Under the pieces are notes generated by a model, which made no database searches, was not told where the DNA came from, and worked only from the letters and a program-made list of their open reading frames with translations. From Nocardia mexicana NBRC 108244 (GTDB lineage: Bacteria; Actinomycetota; Actinomycetes; Mycobacteriales; Mycobacteriaceae), in assembly GCF_001613165.1 (NCBI RefSeq), contig NZ_BDBV01000002.1:1-64000 (forward strand): a stretch of DNA of 64,000 nucleotides. Direction: 5' to 3'. Made by a program: the position numbers and the translations under genes. Of this stretch, positions 46,214 through 54,122 are shown piece after piece. The first letter of the stretch is position 1, and every line of letters begins with the position of its first letter.

Positions 46214-46621
46214 TTATCCAGAGCTCGCCGATATGTCCGCGGCGCGGCCCAGCCCCTCCAGTTCCTCGGTCAGCCGGGTGGTTTCGTCGTACCAGCCACG
46301 CAGCTCGACGACCGTCGGCGCCAGCTCGTAGTCCTGGTGGTGCCCCGCCCGCGACAGCGTCGCCCACAGCGCGGCGATCCGGGCGGCGGTATCGGCGCCG
46401 GTATAGGACTCGAGGGCCAGCAGTTGCGCCCGCATGCTGCAGCGCGCCAGCGGCGGCGCCACCCGCAGCCACAGCTGATCGATGGACTGCTCCAGCACGA
46501 TGCGCAGGATCCATACCGTCGCGCGCGACCACAGCCCGCCCGCGTCGGTGACCGAGCCGCGCAGCAGCTCGTCGGCGGCGGCCAGGCGCTCGGCCACGGT
46601 CGGGGTCAGGGATTGATCCAC
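46214..46621 (-). CDS. Small helical protein coupled to an SbcC-like ATPase
   Basis: A 135-residue, mainly helical protein that I do not recognise confidently. Its GTG start (46621) overlaps the end of the ATPase gene by 16 nt, so translation is coupled. The sequence has a dense Ala/Leu region and the segment LSRAGHHQDYELAPTVVEL, with an Arg and two His spaced somewhat like the RxxxxH site of HEPN nucleases, but one residue shorter than the standard pattern. A HEPN-type RNase partner for the ATPase is therefore possible and not proven. Frames reading further upstream in this strand are shadows of the ATPase gene. Confidence 0.65.
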   Translation of the reverse strand: MDQSLTPTVAERLAAADELLRGSVTDAGGLWSRATVWILRIVLEQSIDQLWLRVAPPLARCSMRAQLLALESYTGADTAARIAALWATLSRAGHHQDYELAPTVVELRGWYDETTRLTEELEGLGRAADISASSG

Positions 46622-49023
46622 TTGACGAGTTTCCTTGTGCCGGAAAGCAGTTCGCCGCCGCCCCGATCGATCCGGATATGCGCTCCCGCGGCCGCGTCGC
46701 GCAGCACCGACCGCGCCCAGGCCGCCTCGCGGTCGAGCAGGGCGTTGAGATCGTCGACCCGGTCCGGATCGCCGAACACCGCCAGCGACACCTTCTCCCA
46801 GGTGGTGCGGGCGGCGTCCACGCGACGCTGCACCTCCCGATGGTCGACGCCGGCGCCGAGCAGCGTGCGCCGGGCCCGGGCCAGCGCGGCCGCCTCGATC
46901 GCCGAGCGGCAGCAGGTCACGACCAGCTCCGCGGCGATGGCCCGGGGCAGCTGCCGGGTGCGCAGCAGGGCGTTGGCGTCGCTGAGGTAGCGGCGCACCG
47001 GATCCTCGGCGACCCGGATCTCGACCGTGGAACGCTCCCGCCGCTGGACGTCGAGCACGGTGGCGTCCAGGCGCAGCCGCCGCACCGCCTCGGCCAGGCG
47101 CTCGTCGTGGGTGAACACCACGACCTGTCGGCCGCTGCGCGCGGCGGCGGCCAACACCCGGGCCAGCCCGTCCACCTTGGCCGGATCCATCGCCTGCACG
47201 GGATCGTCGATGACGACGAAGCCGAACGGGCTCTCCGGCACGGTGGCCCGCGGCAGGAACAGCGCCAGCCCCAGCGCGTGCAGCTCGCCCTGGCTCATCA
47301 CGCCCAGCGCGGTGCCGCCGGTGTCGTCCACGGTGACGTCCAGCAGCACCTTGCGGGTGGCTCCGGCATTGCCCTGCAGGCGAATCGCGCCCAGGTCCAC
47401 GTTGCTCTGCTGGCGCAGTCCGCGCCAGATGCGGCGGGCGTGATCGGCCAGCGGCGCCATCCGCTCGTCGCGCAGGCCCGCCGCGGCGGACTTGAGCCAC
47501 TCCTCGGCGCGGCGCATGGTGCGCAGTTCCGGTTCGGCCGCGGCCACCGCCGTGGCCTCCTGCAGCCAGGCGGCGATGCGCGGCACCAGCGGGGTCCACA
47601 CCGCGTCGAGACGATCCAATTCCTTACGGGCCGAACGGCGCAGCGTCTCCAGGCCGCGTACCGCGTCCGCGTGCGCTACGCGGAGCCGGTCGGCCAGGTC
47701 CGGGTCGTAGCCGGTATCGCTGAGTGCCGCCCACGCCGACCAGGTGCGCCGCGCCGGGCCGGTATCCACGTTCGGCGCCTGCGGCGGGGGCGGATCCAGT
47801 TCCGCCGGAACCGGTTTCACCAGGAGCCGCGCCCGGTCGACGGCCTGCTCCAGCGCCACGCGGGCGGCGGTGAGCGCCGCCGCGCGATCGGTGAGGCGGG
47901 CGATCTGGGCATCGGTCTCGCGCTGCCAGGACTGGTCGAGGGCGCCGCGGCCGCAGACCGGGCAGGCACAGGCTCCGGCGGCGTCGACATGGGTGCGGGC
48001 GCGGCGCAGCAGATCCAGCACGCGCAGTTCGGATTCGGTATCTCCCGTCGAGCGCGTGGCCAGATCCGCGGCGCACCGGTCGACATCGACTGCGGCGGCA
48101 TCGACCTCGGCCGGCTCCGGCAGCCGCAACCGGAGTATGGCCTGCAGGGCGGCCGCACCCGTCGGATCGTGCCGCGCGCCCGCCAGCTCCCTTCCGATCG
48201 CCTTCAGATCCGGCGGCGTTGCCCGTAGCAGCTCCGCGACCCGGGTGGCGCGCTCGTCGGCGACGGTGGACAGCGCCACCAGCAGCGCGCTGCGCTCGTC
48301 GCGCGATTGCCGTGCGGCACGCTCCAATTCGAGCCGCCGGATGCGGGTGCGCTCCTGCGCCGCGGTGAGATCGTCGAGGCCGAGCAGCTGATGCAGGGCG
48401 TCGAACAGATCGCTGGGCCGGCCGTCGACGAGGGCGCCGAGCTCGCTGTAGGACAGGAACGGCCGATACAGCTCCAGCGCCCGCGCCCAGCCCTCGGCGT
48501 GAAATTCGGTGGGCGCGCCGTCCTTTCGCCGCTGCGTCCACGTGCCGCCGGTGAGGTCGGCGCCGTCCGGCCATTCCCGGGTGATGGTGAGTTCGCCGTC
48601 CGGGCCCGCGGTGGTCAGTTCCAGATCGATTCGGGAGACGCTGCCGTCGTGCAGATTTCGCCAGCCCTCCCGCCAGACCGCGGAGCGGCCCTCCCAGCGG
48701 CGGTTGACGCCGGTGAGCGCCAGCTCGGCGGCCTCGGCGAAGCTGGACTTGCCCGATCCGTTGCGGCCGACGACCAGTGTGAGCCCCGGCCCCGGTTGCA
48801 CCTCCAGCGCCGCGGCCGGGCCGATCCCCCGGAAGCCGCGAACCCGGATGGCGCGCAGGAAGATTCCGGTGTGCCCTAGGCCGGAGTGGGTGCGGTCGGG
48901 CTCGCCGCCGAGGGCGTCCAGCACCGTGCGAGCGACATCGGGGGTGACGGTCGGGTCGGAGTCCAAGCGGCGGGATACCAACTCGGGCAACCGCGGCACG
49001 ACATCCTGCAGCCCTTCCCCCAA
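46606..49023 (-). CDS. SbcC/SMC-like AAA ATPase with zinc-hook Cys pair
   Basis: An 805-residue ABC-type ATPase. The Walker A motif is GRNGSGKSS at 86-93, the signature is near VMSQGELHALGL and Walker B in VVIDDPVQAMD. A CPVC hook at 354-357 is flanked by long helical arms, as in SbcC and Rad50. The C-terminal 140 residues are helical (SDANALLRTRQLPRAIAAE) and could be an added HEPN-like domain. The TTG start has GAGGAGG 5 nt upstream. It overlaps a small protein gene, and no SbcD-type nuclease is nearby. A defence or repair role similar to RloC-like systems is an inference. Confidence 0.85.
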   Translation of the reverse strand: MGEGLQDVVPRLPELVSRRLDSDPTVTPDVARTVLDALGGEPDRTHSGLGHTGIFLRAIRVRGFRGIGPAAALEVQPGPGLTLVVGRNGSGKSSFAEAAELALTGVNRRWEGRSAVWREGWRNLHDGSVSRIDLELTTAGPDGELTITREWPDGADLTGGTWTQRRKDGAPTEFHAEGWARALELYRPFLSYSELGALVDGRPSDLFDALHQLLGLDDLTAAQERTRIRRLELERAARQSRDERSALLVALSTVADERATRVAELLRATPPDLKAIGRELAGARHDPTGAAALQAILRLRLPEPAEVDAAAVDVDRCAADLATRSTGDTESELRVLDLLRRARTHVDAAGACACPVCGRGALDQSWQRETDAQIARLTDRAAALTAARVALEQAVDRARLLVKPVPAELDPPPPQAPNVDTGPARRTWSAWAALSDTGYDPDLADRLRVAHADAVRGLETLRRSARKELDRLDAVWTPLVPRIAAWLQEATAVAAAEPELRTMRRAEEWLKSAAAGLRDERMAPLADHARRIWRGLRQQSNVDLGAIRLQGNAGATRKVLLDVTVDDTGGTALGVMSQGELHALGLALFLPRATVPESPFGFVVIDDPVQAMDPAKVDGLARVLAAAARSGRQVVVFTHDERLAEAVRRLRLDATVLDVQRRERSTVEIRVAEDPVRRYLSDANALLRTRQLPRAIAAELVVTCCRSAIEAAALARARRTLLGAGVDHREVQRRVDAARTTWEKVSLAVFGDPDRVDDLNALLDREAAWARSVLRDAAAGAHIRIDRGGGELLSGTRKLVKWINP

Positions 49024-49362
49024 CTGCCCTCCTCGCGCGTTCGGTCATCCACGTCGTGCGGGCCCGCGACGGACCCCACGTCGTGCCGAACGCTACCGGA
49101 TGGGCGATGAATCCGCGCCCACGACAGCGTATCCGGGCGAACCGGCCCGGGCGGGACGCTATGGCCATCGATACGGTTGATCCGGCCGATGTCCACCCCT
49201 CGGCCGTCCCGGCCGGGCAGTTCTACGGGGTTCACCCGAAATCGGGTGGCTCGGATCAACCGAACAGGTCAGAATGCCAGAATCCGGCAAGATAAGCAAG
49301 ACTGCTTAACATTGCAATCATCTTCTGCGCCACCACAATTGGTTCGCTACCGGCCAGCGAAC
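49024..49362. other. Intergenic region between the SbcC-like ATPase and DinB genes
   Basis: No gene is seen. An AT-rich stretch at 49260-49340 (CAAGATAAGCAAG, ACATTGCAATC) probably holds the promoter for the ATPase transcript. The 8-bp hairpin at the DinB end (49341-49363) is listed separately. Confidence 0.5.
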
Positions 49363-49363
49363 C
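49341..49363 (-). terminator. Hairpin at the end of the DinB gene
   Basis: GGTTCGCT and AGCGAACC pair around a 7-nt loop at the DinB stop. On the minus strand AATTGTGG follows, not a full T-run, so it is a weak intrinsic terminator candidate. Confidence 0.5.
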
Positions 49364-49881
49364 TATCGGGCCGCGCGCAGCAGCCGCAGCTGACCGATCT
49401 CGGCGGCGTTCTTCATCAGTTCCGCGTTCACCCAGGCGGCCGTGTGGGCGATCGTGTTGTCCGCGTCCTCGCCCCAGGGGAATGCGGCGGGCGCGTCGAG
49501 ATCGGCCTCGGTATAGCTGTCCAGCCGCGTGCGCCAGCGGTCGCACAGGTCGTCCAGCCAGTCGGGGACCTGCTCCTCGCCGGGCCAGTGGACGTCGCCG
49601 CGGTCGCGGGCCGGACTGCCCTCGGCGTGGTCCAGGGTCACCGACCACCACCAGCCGATGTGCCAGGTGAGCCAGGCGATGGTCGGCACCGGAATCGGAT
49701 CGGGTTCGGTGTCGGACCAGTCCGGGATCCACGAGCCGTCCGGGCCCGGCCGGACGGTCCAGACCAGCGGCGCCGGTTCCCAGCGGTAGTCGTCCGGGAC
49801 GAGTTCCCGCAGATGCAGGTCGAACAGGGCCCAGGTGAGATCGAATTGCCAGCGCAGCAGGTCACGGCGAGAGGTCGGCAT
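49363..49881 (-). CDS. DinB superfamily protein
   Basis: A 172-residue four-helix protein of the DinB/YfiT family, metal-dependent enzymes that often transfer mycothiol or glutathione. The likely metal His residues are in WLTWHIGWWWSVTLDH and the C-terminal NTIAHTAAWVN. The start is ATG 49881 (MPTSRRDLLRWQFDLTW); the frame is open to 50955 only because the opposite strand is coding. It diverges from the SWIM gene. The substrate is unknown. Confidence 0.88.
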   Translation of the reverse strand: MPTSRRDLLRWQFDLTWALFDLHLRELVPDDYRWEPAPLVWTVRPGPDGSWIPDWSDTEPDPIPVPTIAWLTWHIGWWWSVTLDHAEGSPARDRGDVHWPGEEQVPDWLDDLCDRWRTRLDSYTEADLDAPAAFPWGEDADNTIAHTAAWVNAELMKNAAEIGQLRLLRAAR

Positions 49882-49974
49882 CGGGCGATGATCGCACGGC
49901 GAGCGGGGGACGCGATCGAGTTTGTCGGTGGGATGGAGTAGAAATCCGGTCAGACGAGCGAGCGGGGGCCGGCG

Positions 49975-52900
49975 GTGACGACGACACGAGCGGGGATGCA
50001 GCCCATGAGGTGGACGGCGGAGCAGGTTGCCGCGCTGGCCCCGGATGCCGCCTCGCTCCCGGCCGCGCGGAAGCTGCAGGGCAGGTGGCAGGGCGCGGGC
50101 TGGAGCGGATCCGCGCTGTGGGGGCTGTGCCGGGGCAGTGGATCCACGCCGTACCGCACGATCGTGGACCTGGGCGGTCCGGCGTACAAGTGCTCCTGCC
50201 CGAGCCGGAAGTTCCCCTGCAAACACGCGCTGTCGCTGCTGCTGAACTGGGCCGACGGAGCCGTGGACGAGTGCGAGCTCGCCGATTTCGCGGCGGAGTG
50301 GATCGTGACGCGGGCGGAGCGGGCGGCGAAACCGGCGGCGGCACGGACACCGAAGGCCGCGACAGCGGAACAGCGCCGGGCCCGGGTGGCGGCCGGGCTG
50401 GAAGACCTCGACGTCTGGCTGTGCGATCAGGTTCGCACCGGGCTGGCGCAGGCCGATCGCTCCTTCGGCGCCTTCGAGGCGGTGGCGGCACGCATGGTGG
50501 ACGCGCAGGCGCCCGGGGTCGCCTCGGCCCTGCGGCAACTTCCTCGCAATGTGATCGTGCGCGAGGACTGGCCCGCGCTGCTGCTGCGCGAGTACGGCCG
50601 CCTGCACCTGCTGGTGGCCGCGCACCGGCGGCTCGACGGGCTCGCCCCGGCCCTGGCGGCCAGCGCTCGCACCCATCTCGGTTATCCCACCACGGTCGAC
50701 TCGGTGCGGAACGAGCCCGCGGTACGCGATCGGTGGATGGTGCTGGGCCGCCGCATCACCGAGGACGAACGGCTGTATACCCGGCGGGCCTGGCTGCGCG
50801 GCCGCGGCACCGGCCGCTGGGCCGTGATCGTCGACCACTGTTTCGGCAGTCCCGGCTTCCCCACCGATCTGCCCGCGCCCGGATTGATGATCGAGGCCGG
50901 GCTGCACTTCTATCCGGGCGCGGCCGCGCTGCGCGCACTGTGGGGCGAGCGCCACGGCGCACCGGAGCCTTTCACGACAATCCCCGATACGCCGGTGCCC
51001 GGCACGGGAGCGCGCGGCGACGAAGCCGCCACGAACCCGCGAGACCTCGAAACGCTCGCTGAAAGCTGTTGTGACACAACCGAAACCGAGACCTACGGCG
51101 CTCCCCTGTCACACGGCGGCCGCCGCCGGGCCACCACGGCCCACGAGGCGGGTGGCGGTACCGCGGGCGATCCCGTCCCGGGGCGTTCGGCGGGCGGCTC
51201 CGGCACCATTGCCGCGGCGCTGGCCGAGCATGCGCGAGCGCTGGGCGCGGATCCGTGGCTGCGGGGGTGGCCGATGTTGCTTCGCGAGGTGGTGCCGGTT
51301 GCGGGCGAGAACGGTTGGTGCGTGGCCGAATCCGACGGGACGGCGCTGCCGCTCGCGCGCACGGCGGAGCAGCCGTGGCAGCTGCTGGGGCTGTCCGGTG
51401 GCCGTCCGGTCACCGTGATCGGCGAGTGGACGCCCGACGGGCTCGTGCCGATCGCGGCGTTCACCGCGGGCGATATCGTCGATGTCGGTATCGAGGCGGT
51501 CGGTGGTTCCGCCGCCGCCTCCTCCGACGAGCTGACCTCGGTGGCGTTGCTGGGGACCGCCCGGCGGTCGCCGGATCCGGCCCGGCTGCCCGCGCCGGTC
51601 GCGACTCCGGCCGCGCGGCTGACCGGTGATCCGGCGCTGATACTGCTCGAAACCGCCGCACTGCTGGACGCATTCGACCGGGGCGGCGTGGCCCCGGGCA
51701 CGGCCGAACTCCCCGAGCCCGCCGCCGACGACGACCGACCGGCACTGCCGAAACCCGCCGCGACCCGGCTCGCACGGCTGCTCACCGAGCGCTCCCCCTT
51801 CCTGCCCGAATGGTTCGAGGCGGCGGCTCCGCACGACCACCGGGCTCCGGATGCGCTGTGCAGCCTGCTGCTCGAGCAGGCGAGAAGCCAGGTGGCACTG
51901 CGGGATCCGCTGCTGCGACTGGCAGGAGAGCGGGGCCGCTGGCTCGCCCGGCACAACCTACAGTGGCGGAACCTGGTCCGCGCCGACACCGGCGACGACG
52001 TCTGGACACACGGCCGCCCCGCCGAGCGGCGGGCGTGGCTCGCGGCGCTGCGCGCCCGCGATCCCGAGGCCGCACGCCGGATCCTGGCGGAGGGTTGGCG
52101 CACCGAACCCGGTCCGGTACGGGCGGAGCTGCTGGCCGTCATCGGCGACGGGCTCACCACGGCCGACGAGCCGCTGCTGGAATCCGCACTCGACGACTCC
52201 CGTGCCGACGCTCGCCGCCTCGCCGCGGATCTGCTTGCCCGCCTGCCCGATTCGGAGTTCGCGCGCCGCATGGAGGAACGCGCGGCGCGGTGGCTGACGC
52301 TGTCGGATGCGCGGCTGCTGGCCCGGCTCCCCCGCACCCTCGACGACGCCGACCGCCGCGACGGGATCGCGGACCGCCCCGCCGCCACCGCCTACCGGCT
52401 CGACGGTGCACCCGATTCCGCGGCCGAATGGCTGCGCCGGGTCGTGGCCGCCACTCCGCTGCGGCACTGGGAGACCCTGCTGCACACACCCGATGCGGCG
52501 GTCCGGACACGGATGCCCGACGAGATGCTCGGCCCGATGTTCGCCGGATGGGCCGACGCCGCACTCGCCCAGCGCGATACCCGGTGGGCGGCAACGCTGT
52601 TCGACGTGCTGACCGCCACTCCGACGCTGGGCGCCGACCTGGAACTGCGCCGGGAGCTGTTCGCGCTGCTCCCGCTGGACCACCGGGTGCGGTATCTGCG
52701 GCAGCTGGACAGCAGCTGGCTGGCGGAGTTCGAACTGCTGGTCCGCGCGGTGCCGCGGCCCTGGCCGGTCCCACTGGCCGAACATCTGGTCCGGCTGCTG
52801 CTGGACCGCGAGCGGCTCGCGGCGGCGCGCCCCGGCGCCCCGGGCCTGTCCCCCGCCTCGTACCGCACCCTGTTCCGGACCGCCGCCGTGCACTTCCCGG

Positions 52901-53025
52901 TCGCCGTGACGGGCACCGTCGCCGCCGTGGCGCACCGCTGCGCCGATCCCTCCTGGCAGCACGCCTTCGATCAACTCGCCCACGACCTGACCCAACGCAC
53001 CACGATGCTCGAGGAGCTGCAGTGA
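49975..53025 (+). CDS. SWIM zinc finger / DUF5691 protein
   Basis: A 1016-residue two-part protein. The N-terminus has a SWIM finger C73-x-C75-x6-C82-x-H84 (KCSCPSRKFPCKH), a motif found in proteins that bind DNA or mediate interactions. The rest includes DUF5691, with WLARHNLQWRNLV and a HEAT-like run of Ala/Leu/Arg helices through EPLLESALDDSRADARRLAADLLARLPD. The GTG at 49975 follows GGGGGCC. It begins a four-gene operon, overlapping the MoxR gene by 4 nt. Its function is not established; homologues always travel with MoxR and VWA genes. Confidence 0.85.
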   Translation: MTTTRAGMQPMRWTAEQVAALAPDAASLPAARKLQGRWQGAGWSGSALWGLCRGSGSTPYRTIVDLGGPAYKCSCPSRKFPCKHALSLLLNWADGAVDECELADFAAEWIVTRAERAAKPAAARTPKAATAEQRRARVAAGLEDLDVWLCDQVRTGLAQADRSFGAFEAVAARMVDAQAPGVASALRQLPRNVIVREDWPALLLREYGRLHLLVAAHRRLDGLAPALAASARTHLGYPTTVDSVRNEPAVRDRWMVLGRRITEDERLYTRRAWLRGRGTGRWAVIVDHCFGSPGFPTDLPAPGLMIEAGLHFYPGAAALRALWGERHGAPEPFTTIPDTPVPGTGARGDEAATNPRDLETLAESCCDTTETETYGAPLSHGGRRRATTAHEAGGGTAGDPVPGRSAGGSGTIAAALAEHARALGADPWLRGWPMLLREVVPVAGENGWCVAESDGTALPLARTAEQPWQLLGLSGGRPVTVIGEWTPDGLVPIAAFTAGDIVDVGIEAVGGSAAASSDELTSVALLGTARRSPDPARLPAPVATPAARLTGDPALILLETAALLDAFDRGGVAPGTAELPEPAADDDRPALPKPAATRLARLLTERSPFLPEWFEAAAPHDHRAPDALCSLLLEQARSQVALRDPLLRLAGERGRWLARHNLQWRNLVRADTGDDVWTHGRPAERRAWLAALRARDPEAARRILAEGWRTEPGPVRAELLAVIGDGLTTADEPLLESALDDSRADARRLAADLLARLPDSEFARRMEERAARWLTLSDARLLARLPRTLDDADRRDGIADRPAATAYRLDGAPDSAAEWLRRVVAATPLRHWETLLHTPDAAVRTRMPDEMLGPMFAGWADAALAQRDTRWAATLFDVLTATPTLGADLELRRELFALLPLDHRVRYLRQLDSSWLAEFELLVRAVPRPWPVPLAEHLVRLLLDRERLAAARPGAPGLSPASYRTLFRTAAVHFPVAVTGTVAAVAHRCADPSWQHAFDQLAHDLTQRTTMLEELQ

Positions 53026-54122
53026 CCACGACCCAGGCACCCGACGATCTGCTGCGCCCGCACGCCGAACAGGCGTTCGCCGACGAACTGCGCGCCCTGG
53101 CGGCGATCGACGACCGCCCGCGTCCCCCGTCGTGGCGGCTGTCGCCCTGGGCGGTGGTGACCTATCTGCTCGGCGGCACCCTCGACGACGGCACGGTCGT
53201 CAGCCCGAAGTATGTCGGACCGCGACGGCTCATGGAGGTGGCCGTGGCCACCCTGGCCACCGACCGCGCCCTGCTGCTGCTCGGAGTGCCCGGCACCGCG
53301 AAAACCTGGGTGTCGGAACATCTTTCGGCCGCCATCTGCGGGACGTCCACGCTGCTGATCCAGGGCACCTCCGGCACCGCGGAAGAGTCGGTCCGCTACG
53401 GCTGGAACTACGCCCGCCTGCTGGCGGAGGGGCCCACCGAGGGCGCGCTGGTGCCCTCGCCGATCATGACGGCCATGCGCCGCGGCGCCGTCGCGCGCGT
53501 CGAGGAACTCACCCGCATCCCCTCCGACGTCCAGGACGCGCTCATCACCGTGCTGTCGGAGAAGACGCTGCCGGTGCCCGAACTCGGCACGGAGGTGCAG
53601 GCGGTCAAGGGCTTCACCGTGATCGCGACGGCCAACGACCGCGATCGCGGGGTCAACGAGCTGTCCTCGGCGCTGCGCCGCCGATTCAACACGGTGGTGC
53701 TGCCGCTGCCCGCGGACGAGGACGAGGAGGTCGCCATCGTCACCCGCCGGGTCGAACAGCTCGGCGCCACACTGGAATTGCCCGCGGTACCGGCCGCCGC
53801 CGAGGAGGTGCGCCGGGTGGTGCGGGTATTCCGCGAGCTGCGCTCGGGAATCACCGCGGACGGGCGGACCAAGCTCAAATCGCCGTCCGGCACGCTCTCG
53901 ACCGCCGAGGCCATCTCGGTCATCACCAGCGGCCTGGCCCTGTCGGCGCACTTCGGCGACGGCGTGCTGCGCGCCTCCGACGTCGCCGGCGCGGTGCTCG
54001 GCGCGGTCGTCAAGGATCCGGTCGCCGACGGCGTGGTGTGGACCGAGTACCTGGAGGCGGTCGTGCGCGAACGCGCGGACTGGGCGGATTTCTATCGTGC
54101 CTGTCGCGAGGTGCACGGGTGA
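53022..54122 (+). CDS. MoxR-type AAA+ ATPase
   Basis: A 366-residue AAA+ ATPase. Walker A is GVPGTAKT at 88-95, Walker B region VARVEELTRIPSDVQDALI, sensor GFTVIATANDRD and the arginine finger in SALRRRFNTV. MoxR proteins remodel or load cofactors into partners, usually a VWA protein, which is encoded two genes on. GTG 53022 overlaps the SWIM stop by 4 nt, and its end overlaps the DUF5682 start by 4 nt. Confidence 0.92.
   Translation: MTTTQAPDDLLRPHAEQAFADELRALAAIDDRPRPPSWRLSPWAVVTYLLGGTLDDGTVVSPKYVGPRRLMEVAVATLATDRALLLLGVPGTAKTWVSEHLSAAICGTSTLLIQGTSGTAEESVRYGWNYARLLAEGPTEGALVPSPIMTAMRRGAVARVEELTRIPSDVQDALITVLSEKTLPVPELGTEVQAVKGFTVIATANDRDRGVNELSSALRRRFNTVVLPLPADEDEEVAIVTRRVEQLGATLELPAVPAAAEEVRRVVRVFRELRSGITADGRTKLKSPSGTLSTAEAISVITSGLALSAHFGDGVLRASDVAGAVLGAVVKDPVADGVVWTEYLEAVVRERADWADFYRACREVHG

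Noticed and set aside
46622..47599. Extension of the small helical protein to 461 residues
   Set aside because: The upstream part is the complement-frame shadow of the ATPase gene on the same strand but another frame; the GTG at 46621 gives a compact overlapping gene.
49882..50955. N-terminal extension of the DinB gene to a 530-residue protein
   Set aside because: The extension runs opposite the SWIM gene, is Arg/Pro-rich without pattern, and the DinB start at 49881 fits the family.
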